The notes under the pieces: model-generated
What the model saw: the letters and a program-made list of their open reading frames with translations, nothing else
What the model was told of the DNA's origin: nothing
The model's database searches: none
Position numbers and translations under genes: made by a program
Source of the DNA: an uncultured Butyrivibrio sp.
GTDB taxonomy: Bacteria > Bacillota > Clostridia > Lachnospirales > Lachnospiraceae
Direction: 5' to 3'
Length of the DNA: 64,000 bases
Assembly: GCF_947169445.1 (NCBI RefSeq)
Contig: NZ_CAMVPU010000020.1
Coordinates: forward strand, 1 to 64,000
Shown: positions 44,861-53,880 of the stretch, one piece after another
How the letters are laid out: every line of letters starts with the position of its first letter
Position numbering within the stretch: the first letter of the stretch is position 1

Positions 44861-46771
44861 ATGAGCGGAATATTTGGCATTTTTAATACTGATAATATAA
44901 ATGAAAAAAATATAGATATCTCTCCACTTAGCAAATGGAACAGTTTTTATGGTGAGGAAAAAGGTGATATATTCACCAGGCAGCACATATCCTTAGGTTG
45001 TTTTATTAAGTCTTTTTCCGATGATCATTTACAAAAAACATCTGTGATAGAAGAAAAAGACTCCCATGCTGTTATAGATGCTCTCCTATATAATCGAGAC
45101 GAATTAATAAAAAAATGCGGTGTTCCGAATTCCACCAGCGATGCAAAGCTTCTTCTTGATTGTATCGAAAAATTTGGAATAGATATTCTACAGGAAGTAA
45201 ATGGGGATTTCAGCGGCGCAATATACAATGGCAAAGAGAATACATTACTGCTTTTCAGAGACCACATGGGAATCAGACCCTTGTACTACTACCACTCTGA
45301 AGATATAGTTGTCTTTTCTACAGATCTACGTGGTATTACTGCCCTCCCAATAGTTGATGCATCTATAAGTGAGGATTGGATTAGCGATACACTCCTTGGT
45401 TACTCTAACTATACTCTGGATGATACTCCATATAAGAACATAAATCTCGTATCTCCGGCATCCTATATGATGTTCTCAATCAAAGATAACAAAATCCATG
45501 TATTAACGCAAAAATATTGGAAACTGGGAAGTAAAAAAATACATTTATCTTCAGATACCGAATATCAGCAGAAGCTCAAAGAACTTATAACTGATTCTGT
45601 AAACCGCAGATTAAACGCGGTATCAGGCCCGGTAGGAGCAGAACTATCAGGTGGTCTTGACTCCAGCTTAATCGATATTTTGATCAATCGTTCAGGAAGA
45701 GAAGGTATTTATTTATCCTGGTCCTATAACCCTTCAGATTATCCTTATGTAAAAAATGATGAGCGAGTAGTCATATCAGATATTTGTGAACAGGAAAATA
45801 TAAAATGTAATTATCTGGGCGTTGGAGGAAAAGAAATACCTGATATCACAAAAAGATTTTCTGATTTTGGAATGTCCGTCTCAATAAACGAACCTGAGTA
45901 TTTTAGATTTGCTTTTCCATTTTATGCTAATACCTATGCTCTTCACAATTCCGCCCTATATGTCAAAGAAAAAGGTGCAAAGGTTATGTTCACAGGCCAT
46001 GGTGGAGACGAAGGCGTAAGCCATAGATGTGCCCCTTACGAAATGTATCACCATCATGAATATCTGCATTACCTAATGCATTTTTGGAATTCAACAAAAG
46101 GCAGGAAACTACGCATCTCAAGAACACTGGTACGTTCATGCCGATATATAAAATATTACTATGAAGCCACCCATACTATATATCGTAATCATCCTGCCTG
46201 CACTGATTTTATTAATCCAGACTTTTCCTATTCACATACTGCCGAAGATCCTTATATTCTAGAATTCGGTTATGACCCTATCTCATATATAGAAAATGGC
46301 GGTAGTCGCAACAGATTAGAAAACATTGCTCTAGTCGAAGCCAATACAGGAATACGCTATATAGTACCTTACCTGGACTATCGTGTAATCGACTTTGCTG
46401 TTTCGATTCCAAGATATTTGTATTTAAACGGGGATACCAACAGATATATATTCAGAGAAGCATTCAAGGATATTATGCCCAATTCCCTATATTCAATGTT
46501 CAGCAAGGCAGATTATAGCTTTACCAGTGCACCTGAAGATCCTGATTATTATAAAAAATTTGCCCAGCAAAAAACTGAAATTGTCAAAAAGCTCAACCGC
46601 AACTTCTGGACAAAGTATTTGAATTTTAATGAAGTAGATAAATATGCTTCAAGTGGAATTCCAACGGAAGATGTAATTGATGATGAGATAGACAAAATCC
46701 AGCCACTGGATCAGCTGGCCCTTGCACAAAACATGGTAGAAAAATCCAGAGAATATACTGCTACTAAGTAG
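44861..46771 (+). CDS. Asparagine synthetase-like protein without glutaminase Cys (lasso cyclase-like)
   Basis: 636 aa. An N-terminal class II glutaminase-like domain (about 1-210) and a C-terminal synthetase domain with the ATP-binding P-loop motif GAELSGGLDSS near 263. The catalytic Cys expected at position 2 is Ser (MSGIFGIF), so it cannot release ammonia from glutamine; lasso cyclases show the same loss and use ATP to join a side-chain carboxylate to the peptide N-terminus. Directly downstream of the precursor-like gene. No RRE or transglutaminase-like protease of lasso clusters is adjacent. A true asparagine synthetase is less likely; another amide-bond role remains possible. Confidence 0.75.
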   Translation: MSGIFGIFNTDNINEKNIDISPLSKWNSFYGEEKGDIFTRQHISLGCFIKSFSDDHLQKTSVIEEKDSHAVIDALLYNRDELIKKCGVPNSTSDAKLLLDCIEKFGIDILQEVNGDFSGAIYNGKENTLLLFRDHMGIRPLYYYHSEDIVVFSTDLRGITALPIVDASISEDWISDTLLGYSNYTLDDTPYKNINLVSPASYMMFSIKDNKIHVLTQKYWKLGSKKIHLSSDTEYQQKLKELITDSVNRRLNAVSGPVGAELSGGLDSSLIDILINRSGREGIYLSWSYNPSDYPYVKNDERVVISDICEQENIKCNYLGVGGKEIPDITKRFSDFGMSVSINEPEYFRFAFPFYANTYALHNSALYVKEKGAKVMFTGHGGDEGVSHRCAPYEMYHHHEYLHYLMHFWNSTKGRKLRISRTLVRSCRYIKYYYEATHTIYRNHPACTDFINPDFSYSHTAEDPYILEFGYDPISYIENGGSRNRLENIALVEANTGIRYIVPYLDYRVIDFAVSIPRYLYLNGDTNRYIFREAFKDIMPNSLYSMFSKADYSFTSAPEDPDYYKKFAQQKTEIVKKLNRNFWTKYLNFNEVDKYASSGIPTEDVIDDEIDKIQPLDQLALAQNMVEKSREYTATK

Positions 46772-46773
46772 GA

Positions 46774-46812
46774 CATGCATGACGCGACATAATAAAAGAT
46801 TGTCGCGTCATG
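46774..46812. terminator. Convergent terminator
   Basis: 12-bp perfect stem CATGACGCGACA / TGTCGCGTCATG between the synthetase-like gene and the NifX-FKBP gene. Confidence 0.85.
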
Positions 46813-46822
46813 CTACCATTTG

Positions 46823-47758
46823 TTACTTCACTTCAACAAGTTCAATCTTGAAGTTGAGTTCTTTGCCTGCCATCTCGTGGTTGGCATCAAAGGTAATTGT
46901 AGTTTCTGTCTTGTCTGTTATTACAACCGGAACAGGTCTTCCATACATATCCTGAAGATAAACATGCTGTCCAACACTGACTTCCTCAGCTCCTGGAAGC
47001 TCGGAAATCTGAAGTGTAATAATCTGCTCAGGATCTCTTTCTCCATATGCTTCTGATGGATCAAGGTGAATATCAATGATATCACCAACATTCATTGTTG
47101 CAACTGCTTTATCAAAACCGTGGATCATCATTCCTGCACCACATACAAACTCAAGTGGCTCTCCCCTGTCATAGGAAGAATCAAATTTTGTACCATCATT
47201 AAAGGTTCCTGTATAGTGTGTACGGCAGGTCTTGCCAATGTTTGGTCCCTCGAAATCAGGTTCGTAGTGACATCCATGGCATCCGCCGCAGCCACCTGCG
47301 CAGCCTTCTTCATCATCACCGCAGCTGCCGCATCCCTCTTCTTCATCGTGACATCCACCACAGCCGCCTTCATCATGGCCACCGCAGGAATGACCATCCT
47401 CATGATCACCACAGGTATGACCTTCTCCATGATGATCACAGTTAACTCCTGCGCTCTCAAGCTCGCCCTTAAGGAAGCTTTCAACTACCTCATCGCAATC
47501 TCCTGCAGCTCCTGAACATATCTCTATACCATTTTCAGAAAGAGCAGCCTGTGCTCCTCCACCGATTCCACCACAGATAAGAACATCAATGTCTTTTCCA
47601 CCAAGAAGACCAGCAAGAGCTCCATGTCCCTGTCCATCTGAACCGATTATTTCAGATGAAACTACCTTACCATCTTCTACATTGTAGATCTTGAAATTCT
47701 CTGTATGTCCAAAGTGCTGAAAAACATTACCATTTTCATATGTTACTGCAATTCTCAT
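46823..47758 (-). CDS. NifX/NafY-like, His/Cys-rich, FKBP-type peptidyl-prolyl isomerase fusion
   Basis: 311 aa in three parts. Residues about 1-105: dinitrogenase iron-molybdenum cofactor-binding domain (MRIAVTYENGNVFQHFGHTE, then VLICGGIGGGAQAAL). About 110-165: a low-complexity metal-binding linker packed with His, Cys, Gly and acidic residues (CGDHEDGHSCGGHDEGGCGG). About 170-311: a SlyD-like FKBP domain (YTGTFNDGTKFDSSYDRGEP, IPxGxG-type loop, HEMAGKELNF). SlyD-type isomerases are nickel-handling chaperones. The joining suggests a metal-storage or metallochaperone protein. The ATG at 47758 follows AAAGGA. Confidence 0.8.
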   Translation of the reverse strand: MRIAVTYENGNVFQHFGHTENFKIYNVEDGKVVSSEIIGSDGQGHGALAGLLGGKDIDVLICGGIGGGAQAALSENGIEICSGAAGDCDEVVESFLKGELESAGVNCDHHGEGHTCGDHEDGHSCGGHDEGGCGGCHDEEEGCGSCGDDEEGCAGGCGGCHGCHYEPDFEGPNIGKTCRTHYTGTFNDGTKFDSSYDRGEPLEFVCGAGMMIHGFDKAVATMNVGDIIDIHLDPSEAYGERDPEQIITLQISELPGAEEVSVGQHVYLQDMYGRPVPVVITDKTETTITFDANHEMAGKELNFKIELVEVK

Positions 47759-47887
47759 AATTCTGTTTCCTTTCTTATTTAAAACAACTAGCAAATATTA
47801 TCATAAATATGTAGATGAAACAAGAATGTATATGTTAGAATCTTGTCTGTTGGGATTTTTACACTATTTATAGGGAGAGTATGAAAA

Positions 47888-48967
47888 ATGAAAGAGTTTT
47901 TAAAACGCAAAGACATTGAAATATCTTTGAAGCGCTACGGTATTGACGCGCTGGGGGCAATGGCGCAGGGTCTTTTTTGTTCCCTTCTGATCGGAACGAT
48001 CATCAATACCATCGGAACACAGTTTAAGATTCCTTTTTTAATGACAACAGTTGCTACTATAGCAGGCACAGAGTATACAGTTGGTGGCCTGGCAACAGCT
48101 ATGAGCGGACCTGCAATGGCAGTCGCTATCGGATATGCACTTAAATGCCCACCACTTGTTCTTTTTTCCATGATCACAGTTGGTTTTGCAGCTAATGCAC
48201 TTGGCGGAGCAGGCGGCCCTTTGGCTGTTTTATTTGTAGCAATTCTTGCAGCCGAGTTTGGTAAGGCTGTTTCCAAGGAAACCAAGGTAGATATTCTGGT
48301 CACACCTCTGGTAACAATCGGAGTCGGTATTTTCTTTTCCTGGCTTATTGCACCATCTCTTGGAAAAGCAGCCATGTGGGTCGGCGACGTTATTATGAAG
48401 GCTACAGAACTTCATCCGTTCTTTATGGGAATTATAGTATCCGTTCTGGTTGGAATGGCACTTACACTTCCTATTTCTTCTGCAGCCATTTGTGCTGCCC
48501 TTGGACTTACAGGACTTGCAGGCGGTGCCGCAGTGGCTGGATGCTGTGCACAGATGATAGGCTTTGCAGTTATTTCATTTAGAGAGAATAAATGGGGCGG
48601 CCTTGTTTCTCAGGGAATTGGTACATCTATGCTTCAGATGGGTAACATCATCAGAAACCCAAGAATCTGGATTGCACCTACTCTTGCTTCTGCAGTTACA
48701 GGACCTATTGCAACCTGTCTTTTCAAGCTTCAGATGAACGGTGCACCTGTTTCATCCGGAATGGGTACCTGCGGTCTCGTTGGACAGATCGGTGTCTACA
48801 CAGGCTGGGTTAATGATGTAGCTTCCGGTGCAAAAAGCACTATTACTGCCTTTGACTGGATTGGACTTATTGCCATTTCTTTTGTTCTTCCTGCTATTTT
48901 TGCACTTATATTTGATTCAGTCGCAAGAAAGCTTGGTTGGGTAAAAGAAGGCGATATGAAGCTGTAA
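47888..48967 (+). CDS. PfoR-type PTS IIC-like membrane protein (PTS_EIIC_2)
   Basis: 359 aa with about ten membrane helices, Gly/Ala rich (VGFAANALGGAGGPLAVLFV; GSGMGTCGLVGQIGVYTG-like block near the C-terminus). It resembles PfoR, first described as affecting perfringolysin expression and classed as an orphan PTS IIC. There are no IIA or IIB genes nearby, so it may be a solute transporter without phosphorylation or a regulator. Ribosome site AGGGAGAG. Confidence 0.8.
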   Translation: MKEFLKRKDIEISLKRYGIDALGAMAQGLFCSLLIGTIINTIGTQFKIPFLMTTVATIAGTEYTVGGLATAMSGPAMAVAIGYALKCPPLVLFSMITVGFAANALGGAGGPLAVLFVAILAAEFGKAVSKETKVDILVTPLVTIGVGIFFSWLIAPSLGKAAMWVGDVIMKATELHPFFMGIIVSVLVGMALTLPISSAAICAALGLTGLAGGAAVAGCCAQMIGFAVISFRENKWGGLVSQGIGTSMLQMGNIIRNPRIWIAPTLASAVTGPIATCLFKLQMNGAPVSSGMGTCGLVGQIGVYTGWVNDVASGAKSTITAFDWIGLIAISFVLPAIFALIFDSVARKLGWVKEGDMKL

Positions 48968-48998
48968 TATTTCTACCAATATATAAAACAAAACTAAT

Positions 48999-49027
48999 AT
49001 GGCGCGGCATAACCTATGTCGCGCCAT
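48999..49027 (+). terminator. Terminator of the PfoR-type gene
   Basis: Near-perfect stem ATGGCGCGGCATA / TGTCGCGCCAT, convergent with the minus-strand gene ending at 49072. It resembles the hairpin at 46774-46812 in its GCGCG core. Confidence 0.75.
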
Positions 49028-49071
49028 TTCTCTAATTTATCATCTTCTTGAAATCTTCAAGCTCAATTATT

Positions 49072-51246
49072 TCATGAGAGCTTTTCTATGGTAATTCCAC
49101 CAAACTCTGAATTCAGCTCTTTTTCAAAAGCTTCAGTCTCCTGCTGCGTCTTGTCATAAAGAGCCAGCAAATACCAGTCATCAGTATAATCAATTCCAAC
49201 ATCATGAGAGCTTATGTACTTGCGAAGCTTCTCTTTGAATTTATCATCATCATGTTTTGTTTCAATGAAGATAACATAAAAGTCTTTGCCTTTTCTCTCC
49301 ATTAGCTTCATAAGATAACAGAGCATCCTTACGTGAGTGGGACTTATTATGCTTTCCTTATAACTGAGGTCATCAGCAAGTCTTCTCTCAAGCATAGCAG
49401 AATTTCTAATATTTCCATCAGTATCGGTAGCCTGTCCCTCCACTGTCATAGGGTAGATTTCTTTTCTATCCATGAGTCTTAGGAATATCTCGGTAAGTGC
49501 AGGATCAAACTGTGCTCCGGAACACTGCTTTAATTCTTCCCTAACCTGATCATCAGATAGCCTGAACCTGTATACACGGTTAGAGGTCATAGCATCATAA
49601 CTATCTGCCAGTGCCAGAATTCTTGCCACCAGCGGTATATCGGTATCTGAAAGTCCGTCCGGATACCCCTTACCATCGAATCTTTCGTGGTGATGCCTTA
49701 TTCCATCAAGAAGTCCTTCAATGACATTGCCAAGAGGCCGCATCATCTCATAGCCTATCTCCACGTGTTTCTTCATAAGGTCATATTCTTCGTCAGACAA
49801 TCGGCCTATCTTATTGAGAACATCGTCTGCAACACCTATTTTGCCGATGTCATGTACAAGACCTATATAGTGAATTCTTAATATGTCATCCTCTGACAGA
49901 TCATAATCCGCCGCCATTTCCCTTGCAAGGATCTGCGCATACATACCTACTCGCTCCGAATGGCCTCCGGTGTATTCATCCTTGGCATCTATGGCACTGG
50001 CAATGGTCTCTATAGTCTTAATGGTCATTTCCGTGTAGTTCTTTTCACGGGTATTATAATTCTTGATTTCATCATAAATTGTCTGAACAACAGTGGCCGC
50101 CATCAAAAAGACAATAGCAATACTGATCTCAGTTCCGAAAACATGGAATCTGTTCAGATAAAATCCCAAAAGTTCACTCAAAGATACCACAATGAACAAA
50201 ATCATTCCCATGGTGGTTATGTGATACTCTTTTACCCTCTTGGTCCGAACATCAATAATGATATTAATTATGGTCACAACGGCGCACAAGAATGTCCACA
50301 TATGTGAAAATCCCAATGTCACATAATAATCAGCCACATGTGTACTGTTCAGGATAATGTTAATAAAGACCTGAAGCAGGGCAAGGCTCTCCATCACAAC
50401 ATATATTTTGTGATAGTGTCTATGCTGCACTTCATCAAAATAGAGACATGCAAACACGCCAACCATCTCTACAAGATAATAGGAAAAAAACTGAGAAAGA
50501 GACGGACGCAGGAAAATAATCTGTCTCATAGTTGATTCGCTGAATATCCAAAGAGACAGATCCATTACTAAAAGTCCCATGTTTCTGGCAGCTTTTACCT
50601 TAAAGGAATTTATCAAAAACAGCGCCGCAAATGACAGAACAGCCCCCAAGACAAAGGTCATTAGTGCTATGAAGCATACAGGTCCTGCACTCTTAATTAC
50701 CTCAAACCACAGATTGTTGCCATAATAAAGCTTAACGCCATTAATAATATGCCTTGCCTTAAAATGGATTTCCATTCTGATATCTTTTCCTGAATCCCAT
50801 TCATAAAGCTTGGCCACAACAAAGGCACTTGGAACATAATAGGGCGAACCGCTGACAGTATTAGAAGAATACTCGGCACGAAGACTTCCATTAACGTATA
50901 TCAGAACATCTTCCATGGTAGACCTGATGGCCAGATTCATACCATCACTAAGGCCTCTTGGAAGGGTATTTTCAAGTACCACGGTCTGTCCATAATCGGC
51001 GCTGATTGAAGCCGGAAGCTCAACATTTACATTTCCGTTTTTCGTAACCATCTGCCATCCACTGTTAAACTCCCAGGTTTCAAACGAACCAATGTAAGCC
51101 TCATTGGCATTACTCTTATCAAAAAGAGCAACACCCATCAGGAGCATAGTTATAGCCAGGGTAACAGGAGCGCCTATCCGTATGAGGTTTTCAGCAATTT
51201 CTATAAAGCTTCCGCTATGCTTGAAATTCATAATACAATCCCACAA
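49072..51246 (-). CDS. 7TM-type receptor with HD-GYP phosphodiesterase
   Basis: 724 aa. A first membrane helix, an extracellular beta-rich domain (about 40-200, like 7TMR-DISM extracellular parts), six or seven helices (about 205-400), and an HD-GYP domain (about 420-610) with HSERV, HDIGK and HHERFDGKGYP intact. It should break down c-di-GMP. A further C-terminal region of about 110 residues (HVRMLCYLMKLMERKG to EKELNSEFGG) is unassigned. The start could be the TTG at 51246 or the ATG five codons later (51231). Confidence 0.85.
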   Translation of the reverse strand: MWDCIMNFKHSGSFIEIAENLIRIGAPVTLAITMLLMGVALFDKSNANEAYIGSFETWEFNSGWQMVTKNGNVNVELPASISADYGQTVVLENTLPRGLSDGMNLAIRSTMEDVLIYVNGSLRAEYSSNTVSGSPYYVPSAFVVAKLYEWDSGKDIRMEIHFKARHIINGVKLYYGNNLWFEVIKSAGPVCFIALMTFVLGAVLSFAALFLINSFKVKAARNMGLLVMDLSLWIFSESTMRQIIFLRPSLSQFFSYYLVEMVGVFACLYFDEVQHRHYHKIYVVMESLALLQVFINIILNSTHVADYYVTLGFSHMWTFLCAVVTIINIIIDVRTKRVKEYHITTMGMILFIVVSLSELLGFYLNRFHVFGTEISIAIVFLMAATVVQTIYDEIKNYNTREKNYTEMTIKTIETIASAIDAKDEYTGGHSERVGMYAQILAREMAADYDLSEDDILRIHYIGLVHDIGKIGVADDVLNKIGRLSDEEYDLMKKHVEIGYEMMRPLGNVIEGLLDGIRHHHERFDGKGYPDGLSDTDIPLVARILALADSYDAMTSNRVYRFRLSDDQVREELKQCSGAQFDPALTEIFLRLMDRKEIYPMTVEGQATDTDGNIRNSAMLERRLADDLSYKESIISPTHVRMLCYLMKLMERKGKDFYVIFIETKHDDDKFKEKLRKYISSHDVGIDYTDDWYLLALYDKTQQETEAFEKELNSEFGGITIEKLS

Positions 51247-51270
51247 ACAACCTTAATGCGCGCCTTAACA

Positions 51271-52293
51271 TCAAGCAGGCCCTTTAGCTTCCCTAATAAC
51301 TTCGGTAACATCAATTATCATAATATAGTAGCCTCTTAGATACTTCTTACTTCTAAGGAGTCTTCCAATCTCATAACTGTAGAGCTTACCTTTATACTCA
51401 AAGGTTCTTACAACATTTTTGACCGAGGAATCCGCCTTAACAAATTCCATAAGAGCAGGTCGCAAAAAAGTGTTGAATCTTCCACCGTTTCCGGGAATTT
51501 TCTTTTCCATCTCCCACTCGGTTAGTTCCGGGAAAATACTCTTGGCTCTATCACCGCAGCCCATATACTTGAGATTCTTATTAAAAATGATATAGCCGTT
51601 TTTATTAAACTCAGAATCGAATATCTCCGGATTACTGTAGGCAGAATATACACTGGTCTTGATAAGTGGTATCAATATTACTCCGCAGGCCGCAGTGGAA
51701 GCCACTGGAATAAGTTCAAAATCTATATGTACCAGATGCTCAATCAGATATACACCGACCATAAAAAGATCTACAAATATCAGGATATCTACATTAATAC
51801 GGCTAACAACAGTTTTTCTCTGAAGCGAATACATTCCTGCGATAATACCCGCAGCAGTATAGAAAACCAGCGTGACCACATAAACCGTGTGCATCGGTCC
51901 GTAAGTCTTGGTAAGATACGCTCCTGCCTTGGAAATATGATACTGAGCAGTTTTATAATAAATCTCCGATTCTCCAATCGTGCATACCGTCATAAATATA
52001 AAGAGCTGAACAGCATACATAATGGTAATCAGGACCCTTGGAATTTCCACTTTACATATGTTGCATATGATGAAAAAAATGATAGTTGGAGAAAAAGCAC
52101 CAAGAACATAGCTTACTTTTGTAGCCAGAATGGCTTCCCTAAGATTATGGGATACCGCCAGCGCATAATAACCTCCATTGCTGACAGCAACAGTAACCAT
52201 GAGAAGGACGATATTATAATCAAGAACCTTACCATAGATAGTAATATATAATAGCAATAGCAAAGCTATAAAAAAGCAGATAACATATACCAT
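51271..52293 (-). CDS. 7TM protein with PAS-like domain, no output domain
   Basis: 340 aa. Seven to eight membrane helices (about 1-225, the His-kinase_N_7TM type) followed by a PAS-like domain (GYIIFNKNLKYMGCGDRAKS onward). It stops where a kinase or GGDEF domain would normally begin. It ends 24 bp before the HD-GYP receptor gene and probably acts with it as a sensor subunit. The ATG at 52293 follows GAGGTGG; an ATG four codons upstream lacks a site. Confidence 0.65.
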   Translation of the reverse strand: MVYVICFFIALLLLLYITIYGKVLDYNIVLLMVTVAVSNGGYYALAVSHNLREAILATKVSYVLGAFSPTIIFFIICNICKVEIPRVLITIMYAVQLFIFMTVCTIGESEIYYKTAQYHISKAGAYLTKTYGPMHTVYVVTLVFYTAAGIIAGMYSLQRKTVVSRINVDILIFVDLFMVGVYLIEHLVHIDFELIPVASTAACGVILIPLIKTSVYSAYSNPEIFDSEFNKNGYIIFNKNLKYMGCGDRAKSIFPELTEWEMEKKIPGNGGRFNTFLRPALMEFVKADSSVKNVVRTFEYKGKLYSYEIGRLLRSKKYLRGYYIMIIDVTEVIREAKGPA

Positions 52294-52339
52294 AAGCCAC
52301 CTCATTTTCAGGTGTACACAACGCCATTATTATTATAAA

Positions 52340-52384
52340 AAAAAACACAAAAAAATCCAATAAACCATCAATGTCTATTGGACC
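52340..52384 (-). terminator. Terminator of the amino acid ABC operon
   Basis: The minus-strand stem TCCAATA / TATTGGA is followed by a T-rich run. It lies between the ATPase gene and the 7TM/PAS gene. Confidence 0.7.
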
Positions 52385-52429
52385 TTTTCGTGGGATATTT
52401 TTATAAAAAAAATATAAAATTCTTAGAAA

Positions 52430-53197
52430 CTACAGTGTATTATTATCGGCACTAAGGCTGGACAAAAACTGCTTAGTACGTTCATTCTTAGGGTTATTAA
52501 TTACCTCTTTTGCATTTCCTCTTTCCAGGATGATTCCCTGATCCATGAAAAGCACTTCATCTGCCACATCTCTGGCAAAGTTCATTTCATGTGTGACAAT
52601 CAACATGGTCATTTTTTTATTAGCAAGTTCTTTTATAACACGCAGAACTTCTCCGGTAAGCTCAGGATCAAGGGCCGAAGTGGGCTCATCAAAACATAAA
52701 ATGTCAGGCTTTAGGGCCAGGGCTCTTGCTATGGCAACTCTTTGCTGCTGCCCTCCCGAAAGCTGATGCGGATAGAGCTTCATTTTCCCGGCAAGACCCA
52801 TTTGATCCAGCAGTATCATTCCCATTTCATCTATTTCAAAATCACTCCTGCCCTCTGCCCTAAGTTTGGGAGCAAGGGTAACATTTTCAAGCGCAGTATA
52901 TTGCGGAAAAAGATTAAACTGCTGAAAAACCATTCCAAAGTGGAGTCTCTTTTCCCTTAAAAGATCCGGGCTATATGGCGCCTTACTAGCATCAAAAAGT
53001 TTCTGTCCTCTGACAGTTATGGTCCCCTCATCAGCCATTTCCAACAGATTCAGGCATCTGAGCATAGTAGTCTTCCCACTTCCGGAGGAACCGATCACGG
53101 AAATAGTCTGTCCTTCCTCCATGGAAAAAGATATTCCTTTTAAAATATCATTATTGTCAAAACGTTTTACTAAATTATTAACTTCAAGTATAGGCAT
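52430..53197 (-). CDS. Polar amino acid ABC transporter ATPase (GlnQ-like)
   Basis: 255 aa ABC ATPase of the PAAT type: Walker A GSSGSGKTTMLRC, Q-loop MVFQQFNLFP, signature LSGGQQQRVAIARALALKP, Walker B ILCFDEPTSALDPEL, H-loop IVTHEMNFARDVAD. Energises uptake with the permease and binding protein encoded just upstream (gaps 12 and 14 bp). Confidence 0.95.
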   Translation of the reverse strand: MPILEVNNLVKRFDNNDILKGISFSMEEGQTISVIGSSGSGKTTMLRCLNLLEMADEGTITVRGQKLFDASKAPYSPDLLREKRLHFGMVFQQFNLFPQYTALENVTLAPKLRAEGRSDFEIDEMGMILLDQMGLAGKMKLYPHQLSGGQQQRVAIARALALKPDILCFDEPTSALDPELTGEVLRVIKELANKKMTMLIVTHEMNFARDVADEVLFMDQGIILERGNAKEVINNPKNERTKQFLSSLSADNNTL

Positions 53198-53209
53198 GGG
53201 TTGTCCTTT

Positions 53210-53866
53210 TTATCTAAAATATGAAAGTTTATCTTCAATGTATCTAAACAGTAATGTAAGCAGTCCACTAAACAAAAGGTAGAAGGCGCCGGTGTAAAAA
53301 AGTGGCCATATAATACCGCTACTCTTGATAAAAGACTGACCATTCCAGATAATCTCGTAAACAGCAATTACTCTTGCAAGCGAAGTATCTTTTACAAGAG
53401 TTATAACTTCATTTGAGATAGGTGGGATAATTCTCTTTATGAGCTGCAGCAAGATAATCTTGAAAAAGATCTGCTTTCTTGTAAGACCTAACACCTGACC
53501 GGCTTCATACTGGCCTACCGGAATTGACTGGATGCCACCCCTGTAGATTTCGCTGAAATAACAGGCATAATTAAACACGAAAGCTATAAGTGCAGCCATA
53601 AACCTTCCATTGCCGGAAGTTCCCCATACATTGAGGCCAAAGAATATTCCGGGGCCATAATATATGACCAAAAGCTGCAGCATCAAAGGAGTTCCCCTGA
53701 CTACCCATATGATAAATCGAAGTACAGTCTTCAAAACCTTAAGTCTGCTCATGGACCCAAGGCAGATGAGCAGACCTAATGGCAAAGAAAAAACCAGTGT
53801 TAACAGGAATAATTTAATTGTGGCTAAAAAACCTTCAAGTAATGATAATGTAACGGTCCAAAACAT
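53210..53866 (-). CDS. Polar amino acid ABC transporter permease
   Basis: 218 aa, five membrane helices, HEAT-type EAA loop with EAGQVLGLTRKQIFFKIILLQ contacting the ATPase, and VRGTPLMLQLLVIYYG typical of PAAT permeases. A single permease gene suggests a homodimer. Confidence 0.93.
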   Translation of the reverse strand: MFWTVTLSLLEGFLATIKLFLLTLVFSLPLGLLICLGSMSRLKVLKTVLRFIIWVVRGTPLMLQLLVIYYGPGIFFGLNVWGTSGNGRFMAALIAFVFNYACYFSEIYRGGIQSIPVGQYEAGQVLGLTRKQIFFKIILLQLIKRIIPPISNEVITLVKDTSLARVIAVYEIIWNGQSFIKSSGIIWPLFYTGAFYLLFSGLLTLLFRYIEDKLSYFR

Positions 53867-53880
53867 ATAACTATTCCTCT

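Noticed and set aside
44861..46771. Ordinary asparagine synthetase
   Set aside because: Cys2, needed for glutamine use, is Ser, and a precursor-like gene precedes it; not excluded, but less likely.
47066..47515. 149-codon plus-strand frame opposite the NifX-FKBP gene
   Set aside because: Its odd composition simply mirrors the His/Cys-rich linker.
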